From: Pseudomonadota bacterium
GTDB taxonomy: Bacteria > Myxococcota_A > Polyangia > Polyangiales > Polyangiaceae
Assembly: GCA_023423895.1 (NCBI GenBank)
Contig: JAFAER010000024.1
Coordinates: 124,001 to 188,000, forward strand
Length of the DNA stretch: 64,000 nt
Reading direction: 5' to 3'
The notes under the pieces are model-generated. The model was not told the DNA's origin. It searched no databases and worked only from the letters and a program-made list of their open reading frames with translations. This document shows, one piece after another, positions 9,285 through 17,591 of the stretch (positions within the stretch are counted from its first letter, which is position 1; the number at the start of each line of letters is the position of its first letter). Position numbers and translations under genes: made by a program.

Positions 9285-9872
9285 CTACTGAGCGGCGCCT
9301 GCTCCGTCGAGGACCTTCGCGACTTCCCGCGCGAGGTACTCTTCGTCACCGGGGTTGTATCCCTCACGGATGACGGAGATCTTTCCGGACTTGTCGATGA
9401 GCACCGAAAGCGGTGCCGACTTCTTCGGGTTGTAGACTGCGGCCACGTGCGAATCCTCGTCGAGGAGCACGGGGAAGTTCAGCTGGTTCCGCTTGGCGAA
9501 AGCGGCGACGTTCGCGACCGTCTCGGGGCCATCCATCGCGACGCCGAGGATGATGAAGCCCTTGTCCTTGTTGGCTTCGTACATCTTGCGAAGGTGCGGG
9601 AACTCGGCGACGCACGGCTCGCACCAGGTCTGCCAGAAGTTCAAGAGGATGGCCTGCTTGCCGAGGTAGGTCGACAAGCGGACGGTCTTGCCGTCGATGT
9701 CCCGTGCCGAGAAGTCCGTGGCGGTGGCGCCCGTACCGGACTCGCCACCACCACGCTGGACATCACCCGGGTTCGCGGCGCCGGCGCCTTGTTCTCCGCC
9801 ACACCCCACGAAGCACGAGAGCGCCGCGACCACCCCCAGAGCCTTAAGGGAGGACGCTCGCATGATTTTCAT
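9285..9872 (-). CDS. TlpA-family thioredoxin-like lipoprotein
   Basis: 195 aa. Lipoprotein signal with lipobox C (LSCFVGC). The thioredoxin fold starts near residue 50 (DFSARDIDGKTVRLSTYLGK). The active site W-C-E-P-C lies in the phrase LLNFWQTWCEPC, and the cis-proline region (KKSAPLSVLIDKSG) is intact. The family acts as a membrane-anchored thiol-disulfide reductant in the periplasm, for example in cytochrome c maturation or thiol repair. It is the middle gene of the operon, 27 bp after the upstream thioredoxin-like gene and 12 bp before the barrel gene. Confidence 0.92.
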   Translation of the reverse strand: MKIMRASSLKALGVVAALSCFVGCGGEQGAGAANPGDVQRGGGESGTGATATDFSARDIDGKTVRLSTYLGKQAILLNFWQTWCEPCVAEFPHLRKMYEANKDKGFIILGVAMDGPETVANVAAFAKRNQLNFPVLLDEDSHVAAVYNPKKSAPLSVLIDKSGKISVIREGYNPGDEEYLAREVAKVLDGAGAAQ

Positions 9873-9899
9873 TGTCTTACTTTCGTTCGCTGGTCCCGC

Positions 9900-10625
9900 T
9901 CACTGCGGGCTACGGAGCTTGCTCGTCGCGGCCTTCGCGAGAGCCTCGTCGATCTCACGGTGAATGCCGTTCGGGTCGGCGACGCCGCCCGTTCCGGCCG
10001 TGAGGATTTCCATCGTGGTCGCGTCGATGTTCGCGTTCCACGGAAGCGCGGTCGCGTCGTAGAACGGACCGAGGTTCTTGTTGCCCGGGTCGAGCCAGTG
10101 CGTGTACGGCGACTCGAAGCGCTTGATCCAGCCGTCCATGTCGGTCTTCGTCGACGGCACGCCGATGGTGCCGCCTTCCGCGATGCTGACGAGCCAGACG
10201 GCGCCCTTCGCCTCGAGCTCTTCCTTGATCGGAACGACCGCGCGGGTCTCGTTCTGGCAGGCGCTGCACCACACGCCGGCCGCCTGGATGTGGATGATCT
10301 TGTAGCGCTGGCCCGTGGGGTCGAAGTAATTCGCGAGCGAGATCTTCTGGAGGCCCTGGCTCTGGTCACCGTTCGGGTAGCCGAGGAACGAGAAGTTCGC
10401 GATCCGGTTGCCGGGCTTCTCTCCCCGGCGCGCCGTCGTTCCGATGTTGTCGGTGGGGTACGGAACGCCGTCCGGGTTCGGCTCCGACGAGATGTCGGCG
10501 ATTCCTTCACCGTCGGCGTCGAGGCCTGTCTCCTGCTCCGGACCGGGGTCCGACGAGTTCGAACAGGCAGCGAGACCGAACAGGAGCGACGTTGCGATTA
10601 CCGGAGCGATCTTCATGGGAGCCAC
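9900..10625 (-). CDS. Thioredoxin-like lipoprotein (WCSAC)
   Basis: 241 aa. It begins MAPMKIAPVIATSLLFGLAAC; a second ATG three codons in is an equally good start. A 60-residue Asp/Glu/Pro-rich linker precedes a thioredoxin-like fold with active site W-C-S-A-C (HIQAAGVWCSACQNE) and a WLVSIAEGG strand. It is the first gene of the minus-strand operon with the TlpA-like and barrel genes. Three thioredoxin-type envelope proteins within 8 kb point to a local role in extracytoplasmic dithiol chemistry. The substrate is unknown. Confidence 0.88.
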   Translation of the reverse strand: MAPMKIAPVIATSLLFGLAACSNSSDPGPEQETGLDADGEGIADISSEPNPDGVPYPTDNIGTTARRGEKPGNRIANFSFLGYPNGDQSQGLQKISLANYFDPTGQRYKIIHIQAAGVWCSACQNETRAVVPIKEELEAKGAVWLVSIAEGGTIGVPSTKTDMDGWIKRFESPYTHWLDPGNKNLGPFYDATALPWNANIDATTMEILTAGTGGVADPNGIHREIDEALAKAATSKLRSPQ

Positions 10626-10990
10626 CTCGAAATTGAGAACGCGGACGAGAAGGACGCTGTGACGCCGTCGTCGGCGGGCGGGGAGGCTACCTCCGCCCCT
10701 ATCGCCGTCAAGCGGGCACTCCTGATTTTGTCCGCACGCTCGGCCCCGTCAACTGAGGCCGCGACGTTCGTACGTCTCACGAGCTTTGGTATCCTTGTCG
10801 TCGCGGCACGACGATATGGGTCACGGGCGACCGCGTCTCGGACGCGTCCCAGGAACTTTTCGGGCTGGGCTAAAGCCCTGGGGCGTGGAAGTCGTCAGCA
10901 CACATAGCCGGACACACCGCGCGACCGCTCCACGCAGAAACCCGATCGCGGTGCTCTCACGAGCGCTTGTGCCGCTGTTCGCGCGGCGGT
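10626..10990. other. Intergenic region with possible promoters, no gene seen
   Basis: About 365 bp between two divergent lipoprotein genes. The only structure I see is GGGCT-AA-AGCCC within a GC-rich stretch around 10862-10885. It must hold the promoters of both flanking genes, but no box is convincing. Open frames crossing it have no family-like content. Confidence 0.4.
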
Positions 10991-12088
10991 ATGGGCGCGT
11001 CTATGCTCGCGGTTCCGAGAAGCCTCTTCGCATCCCTTCGGTCTTTCACCATCACAACGATGATCGGCGTTGGCGTCCTCGCCGCGTGTTCGTCGGAGGA
11101 CAAAGCTGCAGCTGCGTGCGACAGCGCGAAGTGCGCGCCCGGCAACAAGTGCCTTGCGCTGAACGGCGATACCAAGTGCCGTAAGACGTGCAGCTCCAAC
11201 GCCGACCCGGCCACGAGCTGCCCGTTCGGCTACACGTGCACCGACACCGAGACGGGCGTCGAGCCGTTCTGCACCCAGGACACCGCGCTTCGCGACGACG
11301 GCAAGCCGCTCGAGAAGAAGCCGAGCGGGCAGTGGGGCGCGCCGTGCCAGGCGAACCTCGGCTTCGAGAACCCGGCCTGCGACACGGACCAGGGCTTCTT
11401 CTGCCAGGGAGAGTCGCCCACGGATGCGAATGCATACTGCACGCGTTTCGACTGTGAGAAGGATTCGGACTGCGGTGCAGGCTTCTGGTGCGGGCAGGTC
11501 AACAGGTACCCGAACGTGAACTCGGCGCGCCGCCCGGCCGAGAACATCGGCGAGGTGATGAACGTCTGCCTCCGCCGCGCCTACTGCTCGACGTGCAAGG
11601 TCGATCTCGACTGTCCTCCGGTCAAGGGAGTGCCGCAGCACTGCGCCGAGGACGAAAGCGGCGCGCGTTTCTGCACGACCGAGTGCACCGAGAACGTGAA
11701 CTGCCCGCTCGAGGCGTTCTGTGCGGACGCCGGCTTCGACTCGAAGGTCTGCTTCCCGCGCGCGAAGGTGTGTGTGGGCGACGGAAGCCTCTGCTCGCCG
11801 TGCCGTGTCGACACCGATTGCGGTGAAGACGGCGCGTGCGTGAAGGGGCAGTACACCTCCGAGAAGACCTGCGCGAAGAAGTCGACGTCGTCCTGCGAGG
11901 GCAAGGATGCGCAGGGGCGTACGGTGCCCGCGCAAGGAAGCTGCCCGACGAAGGTCGAGGGCGGCTCGAATGCCGAGGTTCGCTGCCTGGGCGTCGCGTT
12001 CGAAGAGGTCCCGAAGAACTACTGCCACGGCATCTACTTCATCGGCGAGCAGGGCGGCGACATCGGCTGCTACACGCCGAAGCGCTGA
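10991..12088 (+). CDS. Cys-rich secreted lipoprotein
   Basis: 365 aa from the ATG at 10991 (MGASMLAVPRSLFASLR); ATGs at 10967 and 11003 are alternatives. The signal ends in a lipobox (GVLAAC). The mature part holds around 30 cysteines in short modules of the type C-x-S-A-K-C-A-P-G-N-K-C and C-x-x-D-x-D-C-G-x-x-x-x-C, typical of the myxobacterial Cys-rich surface lipoproteins. No enzymatic motif. It probably forms a disulfide-knotted extracellular domain. The neighbouring redox operon (divergent) could supply disulfide handling, which is an inference only. A stem-loop follows the stop. Confidence 0.82.
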   Translation: MGASMLAVPRSLFASLRSFTITTMIGVGVLAACSSEDKAAAACDSAKCAPGNKCLALNGDTKCRKTCSSNADPATSCPFGYTCTDTETGVEPFCTQDTALRDDGKPLEKKPSGQWGAPCQANLGFENPACDTDQGFFCQGESPTDANAYCTRFDCEKDSDCGAGFWCGQVNRYPNVNSARRPAENIGEVMNVCLRRAYCSTCKVDLDCPPVKGVPQHCAEDESGARFCTTECTENVNCPLEAFCADAGFDSKVCFPRAKVCVGDGSLCSPCRVDTDCGEDGACVKGQYTSEKTCAKKSTSSCEGKDAQGRTVPAQGSCPTKVEGGSNAEVRCLGVAFEEVPKNYCHGIYFIGEQGGDIGCYTPKR

Positions 12089-12104
12089 CCCTCTCTCGAC
12101 AGCA

Positions 12105-12135
12105 AGCGCCCGCGTCGCTACGTCACGCGGGCGCT
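12105..12135. terminator. Stem-loop after the Cys-rich lipoprotein gene
   Basis: Perfect 11-bp stem AGCGCCCGCGT / ACGCGGGCGCT with the 9-nt loop CGCTACGTC, 16 bp after the stop at 12088. No T-run follows. Likely the transcription end of the plus-strand gene. Confidence 0.6.
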
Positions 12136-12153
12136 GTCGGAGATGAGAAGAAG

Positions 12154-12188
12154 AACGAGCTCGCGGGCAAACGGCCCACGAGCTCGTT
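12154..12188 (-). terminator. Terminator-like hairpin for the minus-strand membrane protein gene
   Basis: Read on the minus strand: AACGAGCTCG (12188-12179), then GGGC..GCCC around a short CGTTT loop, then CGAGCTCGTT (12163-12154) and a pyrimidine tract CTTCTTCTC. The 10-bp outer stem plus inner stem and T/C tail just past the stop at 12192 fit an intrinsic terminator. It is the second of two adjacent hairpins, one for each converging gene. Confidence 0.65.
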
Positions 12189-12191
12189 TGC

Positions 12192-13247
12192 TTATGTGCT
12201 TTCGCTCGTGCGTTCGGCTGCGGGCGCGCGACCCAGCGCGGTCTCCGAGCGCGTTCGCACGAGGGCGACCCACATCGAGCGGTCGTCGGCCATCGCGAGC
12301 ATTGCCCACTGCGCCGCCGCGGTGACGAGCAACGCGTGCAGCGGGATGTCGAAGGCTCCGTGCGACAGCAGCGCGAGCGCCAGCGACGCAATGACCGCCG
12401 GCGGCTGCGCTCGCTGCAGGAGCGCGACAGCAGCCAGGAGGATGAACGCCGGAACGAGGAAGACGGCGATCGACCCGAGTAGATAGGGCGAAGGAAGGCC
12501 CGCGGCTGCCGGCAGCGAAGTCCGGATCACCGCCTCGAAGGCGGACGGTGAATCGCTCGTTCGCGAAGCTAGCCACGTGACGCCGAAGGCGACGAGGATC
12601 GCCGCGTTCGCGAGGACCCTGCCGCGCAGCTTCGAGCGCGTTCCGAGCCACGCCGCCGCGAGCAGCGCGCCGATTGCCTGGAGGGCCACGGCGGCCGTCG
12701 CCAGGCCACGCGCCACGGCGTGGAGCTGATGGCTCGCGCGTTCGAAGCTCACGGCCGAGGTTTCCCAGACGACGACGCGCAGGAGGCCGCAGATGGCGAG
12801 CAGCGCCAGGAGTCCGCCGACGGCGCGCGTGTGCGGCGCACGGATCACGACGACGCCTGCCACGAGCGCGACCAGGCTCGAGATCACCGAGAGCGCGAGA
12901 GAGGGAGCTGCATTGAGCCGCTCGACGACGGCGGGCGAGGCGAGGGCGACGACGAGGCCGGAGACCGCGACGACCCCGCCTCGGGCGGCCACGTTCACGC
13001 GCCGCGCACGCGCGAGCTCGAAGGACGCACCGCACACGAGCGCGACGAGGAGCGCGACGAGGGTGTACGCGAGCGCGCCCGACACGATGTCGATGGCGTT
13101 CACCATTCGCCCGCTGAGCACGCCTCGGGCACCGGGCGCGACCACGACCCCCACCGTCTTCGCAGCGATGGCCACGACGGCGGTGAGGATCAGAGCGCTG
13201 CCGGCCCATCCAACGGTCGTACGACTTCCCGGCGACTCTCGATCCAA
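12192..13247 (-). CDS. Polytopic inner-membrane protein, function unknown
   Basis: 351 aa with about nine or ten hydrophobic segments spread over its length (for example SALILTAVVAIAAKTVGVVV, LSVISSLVALVAGVVVI, LLGSIAVFLVPAFILLAAVALL) and short charged loops. I recognise no family motif. It starts MDRESPGSRTT with a cytoplasmic N-terminus. It is encoded 88 bp downstream of the TonB-like gene on the same strand, so the two may share a transcript. Confidence 0.75.
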   Translation of the reverse strand: MDRESPGSRTTVGWAGSALILTAVVAIAAKTVGVVVAPGARGVLSGRMVNAIDIVSGALAYTLVALLVALVCGASFELARARRVNVAARGGVVAVSGLVVALASPAVVERLNAAPSLALSVISSLVALVAGVVVIRAPHTRAVGGLLALLAICGLLRVVVWETSAVSFERASHQLHAVARGLATAAVALQAIGALLAAAWLGTRSKLRGRVLANAAILVAFGVTWLASRTSDSPSAFEAVIRTSLPAAAGLPSPYLLGSIAVFLVPAFILLAAVALLQRAQPPAVIASLALALLSHGAFDIPLHALLVTAAAQWAMLAMADDRSMWVALVRTRSETALGRAPAAERTSEST

Positions 13248-13335
13248 GAGGTCCGAGCCTACACCGTTTCCGCGGTAGAGAGCGAGCTACGCCCCTGGAT
13301 TTGCAGCGGACGAAAGAGCCCAGCCGGGTCGGATC

Positions 13336-15069
13336 TCAGCCGCGGGCCGGGACGCGACGCGGCGGCAGCGCGCCCTCGCGGCTCTCGTTGATGTTCACCG
13401 GCGGCGGCGCACCGCGCTCGTGCGTGGGGCTCCTCGGGTTCGGCCCACCCGGCGGCTCGGGCTCGGACGGCGGCTTCGCCGGCGTGTTCAACATGAACGG
13501 CCGCGCGTGCATCGTGGAGCACGCGAACACCTCGTCGCGGTGGAACTCCCAGTGCAAGTAGACGTTGCCGTCGGGCGAGACGATCGCGCCGGGCGCCGGT
13601 CCGAACGGCTGTGCACGATGCACGCTGTCGAGCGCCGCGATGTCGAAGGCGGTGATGCCGCTCGTCTTCACGATGCCCAGCTTGACGATCCGGCCCTCCT
13701 TCGGGCTCACCACGATCTCGAGACGCGTGATGATCTTCGGATTGTTCATCGGGTGCGACTTCGGGAGGTTGTCGAGCGACCCGAGGAAGCTGTCGGCGAA
13801 GATCGGATGGATCCGGTTGTGGATCGTGTTGAGGTACGACGCGAACGGCACCGCCGCCGTGTTGAGCGCGGTCTGGTTGCCCGGCTTGACGCTCGAGACG
13901 TAGTTCTCGATCGCGTTGCGCCAGCGCTCGAAGTTCGAAGCCGTCCACGAGCCGCGGTGCTCGCTCTTGCGACGCTCGCCGTCGGCCTCGCGCTCCTTGC
14001 GGAGCTGATCGACGCCGACCGTTGCCACCACGCCGGTATGCGAGAGGTTCAGGTTGATCTGGCCGGGGCCCGGCGTGCCGCCGAGGCCGAGCCACTTCGT
14101 GTTCGGCTTGTTCTGCGCGACCGGCGGCGTCTGGTTCGTCGTCCCTGGCGCACCGGGGCTCGGATCGGTCTCTGCGCCTGGTCGGATAGGGCTGAATGCC
14201 CAGCCGCTCTGGGCTCCCTGGAGGACGTCCGGGGCCGGCGCAGGCGGAGCGCCGGGCGCGAGCTGCGGCGGCGGCTCGTTCGGCGTGACCTGCGAAGGCG
14301 CGCGGTTGTCACCACCCGCGCGCGGCGCTTGCGGCGACGGCGGGGCCTGGTTGACGGCGACCGGCGCCTGCGCCCGGTCGATCGGCTTCGCGTCGCGCTG
14401 GACGTCGAACTCGGTGCCCTTCTCGCCCGGCGCCTTGTCCTTCTCGCCCTTGTGCTCGTCGCTGTCGGCGATCTTCGTGCGGTCGCTGTCGCCGACGCGA
14501 TCTTTGGGGCCCTGCGTCTTGTTCGAGCCGGGCGTCGGGTTCGGATCGTCCTGATCGTGCGACGTCTGCGTGGCGACGCTTTCTTCTTCGACCTTGTTCG
14601 CCTCGTCGGCGATGAACTTCGCGTTCGGATTGTCCGCTTGGTTCTTCTGCGCGTGCTGTTTGACCGCGATGCGGTTGTCTTGCTTGAGCTCGACCTCATC
14701 GAGCTTCTTGACCGGATCGTCTTCCTTCGCGACGACCTTCACGTCCGGCTTCGGCTGCTCCTCGGGCTTCTTCTGGTTCTGGTCCTTCGGCGGCTCCGGG
14801 GGCTCGGGCTTCTTCGGTTCTTCCTTCTTCGCTTCGGGCTTCGGCTGCTCCGGATCGGCCTCGGTCGGCTCGCCGTCCTCGCTGGTGACGATTTCGATCG
14901 TCTGGTCCTTGCCGTGCGCGGCACTGCGCGCGCGCGTCCCGAGCTGGAAGATGAAGCTGCGATCTTCATGGTAGGTTGCGACCTGGTCGCCACCTTCCGC
15001 GAAGATGAAGTGGGCGCACACCGCTGCGCAGATCCACAGGATGAGCGGTGTCTCGGGGGCGCGCAGCAT
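13336..15069 (-). CDS. TonB-like energy-transducer family protein with long Pro/Lys/Glu linker
   Basis: 577 aa. A single N-terminal hydrophobic segment (LILWICAAVCAHFIFAEGG, residues 9-27) is followed by about 330 residues rich in P, K, E, D and Q (EEPKKPEPPEPPKDQNQKKPEEQ is typical). A folded C-terminal domain of TonB_C type comes next (ITRLEIVVSPKEGRIVKLGIVKTSG, then FDIAALDSVHRAQPF). The last 45 residues after it are again Pro-rich. Family knowledge: TonB proteins span the periplasm and couple ExbBD to outer-membrane transporters; in myxobacteria related proteins serve motility or secretion. No exbB/exbD or receptor gene is adjacent. Start ATG at 15069. Confidence 0.82.
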   Translation of the reverse strand: MLRAPETPLILWICAAVCAHFIFAEGGDQVATYHEDRSFIFQLGTRARSAAHGKDQTIEIVTSEDGEPTEADPEQPKPEAKKEEPKKPEPPEPPKDQNQKKPEEQPKPDVKVVAKEDDPVKKLDEVELKQDNRIAVKQHAQKNQADNPNAKFIADEANKVEEESVATQTSHDQDDPNPTPGSNKTQGPKDRVGDSDRTKIADSDEHKGEKDKAPGEKGTEFDVQRDAKPIDRAQAPVAVNQAPPSPQAPRAGGDNRAPSQVTPNEPPPQLAPGAPPAPAPDVLQGAQSGWAFSPIRPGAETDPSPGAPGTTNQTPPVAQNKPNTKWLGLGGTPGPGQINLNLSHTGVVATVGVDQLRKEREADGERRKSEHRGSWTASNFERWRNAIENYVSSVKPGNQTALNTAAVPFASYLNTIHNRIHPIFADSFLGSLDNLPKSHPMNNPKIITRLEIVVSPKEGRIVKLGIVKTSGITAFDIAALDSVHRAQPFGPAPGAIVSPDGNVYLHWEFHRDEVFACSTMHARPFMLNTPAKPPSEPEPPGGPNPRSPTHERGAPPPVNINESREGALPPRRVPARG

Positions 15070-15525
15070 AGGGGGAACAATCAGAAGCGTGCGGCCTCGG
15101 CCCCAACGCGTCCAGCCTCATCACGCTAGCATCCGATCGGGGGGCCATCCAGGCGGGCCGTACAAGAGCTAGCTGCAGAAATACCGCAGGATTCTACGCT
15201 CGAGCCGCGCGATTCTCCCCCGCCACGGCGCCACGGTCGCATGGGCGAGCGACCCGATCGAGGTGTTACGCCACAGCCGTTCGCGGGCAGGTGCAGGTCA
15301 GGTGCAGGGCAGGTGGGTGCTCTCGCGTTCCGGACGTGGCCGCCGCATGCGAAGCGCCGGTGGCCCCCTCTGACGAGCCGCAGCAAACAAGCTGCGAGTT
15401 GCTTCGTCTTCGACGGGCCGTGGACGGGACGGCGGCGCGCCGGCGTGCTCGTGTGGTAGAAGGTGTCGCCATCGTCGGCCCATGAACCCCCATGAGGCCG
15501 GTCGACGGAGATCGAGCTCTCATCC
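15070..15525. other. Intergenic region, divergent, no gene seen
   Basis: About 455 bp between the divergent TonB-like and AstA-like genes. It contains a short cluster of AGGTGCAGG-type direct repeats (about 15290-15312). No tRNA-like clover or coding bias was recognised. It presumably contains both promoters. Confidence 0.45.
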
Positions 15526-16590
15526 ATGGACCCGAAACGCACGCGCGCCCAGGAACCTCACTACGAGATCCGCGGCGCCGTGCAGGCGGACGAAGAGCAG
15601 ATCCTCGCCATCGCCCGGCACCTCAACACCGTGAACCTCCCCGACCAGCGCGAGGGGGTCCAGCAAATCCTCGAGCTGTCGCAGAAGAGCTTCACCGGCG
15701 CCATCAAGGATCCGAAGCGGCGGCAATACGTCTTCGTCCTCGTCGATCGGACGAAGGAGCTCATCATCGGGACGTCGATGATCTTCGGCCAGCTCGGCCG
15801 AAAGGATGCGCCCTACATCTATCTCGACGTCATCGACGAAGAGCGTTACTCGGAGACGCTCGACAGGCACTTCAAGCACACGGCGCTCAGCATCGGGTAC
15901 TCGTACAGCGGGCCGACGGAGATCGGCGGTCTGGTGCTCCACCCCGACTACCGGCGCGTGCCGGAGCGGCTCGGGACGTTCCTCTCGTACGTGCGCTTCC
16001 TGTACCTGAAGATGCACCGCGATTGGTTCCGCGACGAGGTGCTCGCTGAGCTGCTCCCGCCGCTCGAGAAGGACGGTACGAGCCACCTCTGGGACGCGCT
16101 CGGTCGTCACTTCACGGACCTCACGTACGCCGAGGCGGACAAGCTCTCGCGCAAGAACAAGGAGTTCATCCGCGGCCTGTTCCCGGAAGGGACCATCTAC
16201 GCATCGCTGCTCCCGAAGCAGGCGCAGGACGTCATCGGCAAGGTGGGCGCGCAGACGCGCGGTGTCGAGAAGCTGCTTCGGCGCATCGGGTTCCGCTATG
16301 CCGAACGCGTCGATCCGTTCGACGGCGGCCCGCATTTCACCGCCATGACCGACGAGATCACGCTCGTCCAGCAGACGCAGCAGCTGCAGATCGAAGTGTT
16401 GCTCGAGGCGGGCACTCGGACGAAGAAGCGCGGGCTCGTCGCGACCGAGCTCACGCAGGGGCCGTGGTTCCGCTCGGTCCTCGGTTCTTTCGAGGAGCGC
16501 CCCGGAAAAGGCTGTGCGCTCGACGAGAGCACGGCACACGCGCTCGGCCTGAAGGTGGGCGACGGCGTCTGGATCCTTCCGCTCGACTGA
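15526..16590 (+). CDS. astA: Arginine N-succinyltransferase (AstA) family acyltransferase
   Basis: 354 aa. It shows the AstA family pattern: an N-terminal R-G-A-V-Q-A-D-E-E-Q-I-L block, then S-Y-S-G-P-T-E-I-G-G-L-V-L-H-P-D-Y-R-R (acyl-CoA GNAT core), L-W-D-A-L-G-R-H-F-T-D-L-T-Y-A-E-A-D, L-F-P-E-G-T-I-Y-A-S-L-L-P and F-D-G-G-P-H-F. Known AstA transfers succinyl from succinyl-CoA to L-arginine, the first step of the AST pathway. No astB, astC, astD or astE lies nearby, so the acceptor may differ here. The ATG at 15526 matches the family N-terminus. The alpha/beta hydrolase gene follows 35 bp later on the same strand. Confidence 0.87.
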   Translation: MDPKRTRAQEPHYEIRGAVQADEEQILAIARHLNTVNLPDQREGVQQILELSQKSFTGAIKDPKRRQYVFVLVDRTKELIIGTSMIFGQLGRKDAPYIYLDVIDEERYSETLDRHFKHTALSIGYSYSGPTEIGGLVLHPDYRRVPERLGTFLSYVRFLYLKMHRDWFRDEVLAELLPPLEKDGTSHLWDALGRHFTDLTYAEADKLSRKNKEFIRGLFPEGTIYASLLPKQAQDVIGKVGAQTRGVEKLLRRIGFRYAERVDPFDGGPHFTAMTDEITLVQQTQQLQIEVLLEAGTRTKKRGLVATELTQGPWFRSVLGSFEERPGKGCALDESTAHALGLKVGDGVWILPLD

Positions 16591-16625
16591 GCGCGCTGAC
16601 TCTCGACGAGGCGAAGTGAACCGCG

Positions 16626-17591
16626 ATGTCGCGTGAGAAGGGTTCCGCGGCGCGTGTGAAGGACGGACCTCGTTCGCGCGGTCGCGCGAAGAGGCAGTGG
16701 CAGGTCCGCGAGCGCGTGGCTGCACCCCGGTCTTCGTTCGACGAGCTCGAGATCCACACCTCCGACGGAGCGGTGCTGCGCGCGCTCGTCGACGATCCTC
16801 CCGAAGGCGTCGCGCTCCGGGGGACCCTCGTGCTCGCGCACGCGCTCTTCGCCGGGAAGGCCTCGTTCGGCTCGCGGGAGCGTCCGGGGCTGTCGAGCGC
16901 GCTCGTCGCTCGCGGCTTCCGCACGGTGGCCTTCGACTTCCGCGGCCATGGCGACAGCAAGGCTCCCGGCGGTACGTGGGGCTACGACGATCTCGTGCGT
17001 CACGACCTGCCCGCCGTCGTCGAGTGCGCTCGGGCGCGGAGCGACGACAAGCCCGTGGTCGTCCTCGGGCATGCGCTCGGTGGGCACGTGGCGCTCGCGT
17101 CGCACGGGACGGCGCGCAGCGTCGCGGACGCAATCGTGGCCCTCGGCGCGAACGTGTGGCTCCGGGACCTCGAGCGATCACGTTTGCGGTGGGCGGCGAA
17201 GCGCGCGATCGCCGAGACGACGCTCGCGATCGCGGCGCGCATCGGCAACCTCCCCGCGCGGCATCTCCGCATCGCGCGCGAGGACGTGCCGGAGGCCGCG
17301 CTGCGCGATCTTCTCCGCGTCGTCACCGACGGCGAGTGGAGGAGCCGCGACGGCGTCGACGACTACCTCGCCTCGCTCGCGCTCGTGACGGCGCCCGTCG
17401 TCGGCGTTCTCGGCGAGCGCGACCTCCTCGGCTGCCATCCTTCCGCCGGCGAAGCCTTCGCACGGCGGTGCAGGGGGCCGGTCACGTTCTTCCGCGCCCC
17501 CGTAGGTCACAGCGAGCTCGTCGAGAGCACACGAGCTCGCCATACGGTCATCGCCGCGGTCGAGTGGGCGTTCGCTCAGCTCCGACCGTAG
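16626..17591 (+). CDS. Alpha/beta-hydrolase-fold protein lacking the nucleophile serine
   Basis: 321 aa. The fold is clear: strand-turn LVLAHALFAGKASFGSRE (HG-like oxyanion turn), AFDFRGHGDSKAPGG, the nucleophile-elbow strand VVVLGHALGGH, an acid candidate in VGVLGERDLLG and the terminal histidine in APVGHSELV. At the elbow the family's Ser (GHSxGG) is Ala, residue 150 (GCG at 17073-17075). Either it is a non-catalytic member, or catalysis is unusual. The first 35 residues are basic and Ser/Arg-rich. Its stop overlaps the end of the convergent SDR gene by 16 bp. Confidence 0.85.
   Translation: MSREKGSAARVKDGPRSRGRAKRQWQVRERVAAPRSSFDELEIHTSDGAVLRALVDDPPEGVALRGTLVLAHALFAGKASFGSRERPGLSSALVARGFRTVAFDFRGHGDSKAPGGTWGYDDLVRHDLPAVVECARARSDDKPVVVLGHALGGHVALASHGTARSVADAIVALGANVWLRDLERSRLRWAAKRAIAETTLAIAARIGNLPARHLRIAREDVPEAALRDLLRVVTDGEWRSRDGVDDYLASLALVTAPVVGVLGERDLLGCHPSAGEAFARRCRGPVTFFRAPVGHSELVESTRARHTVIAAVEWAFAQLRP

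Noticed and set aside
15070..15525. Possible RNA gene in the large divergent gap
   Set aside because: No clover-leaf, T-loop or conserved RNA motif recognised by eye; left as intergenic.
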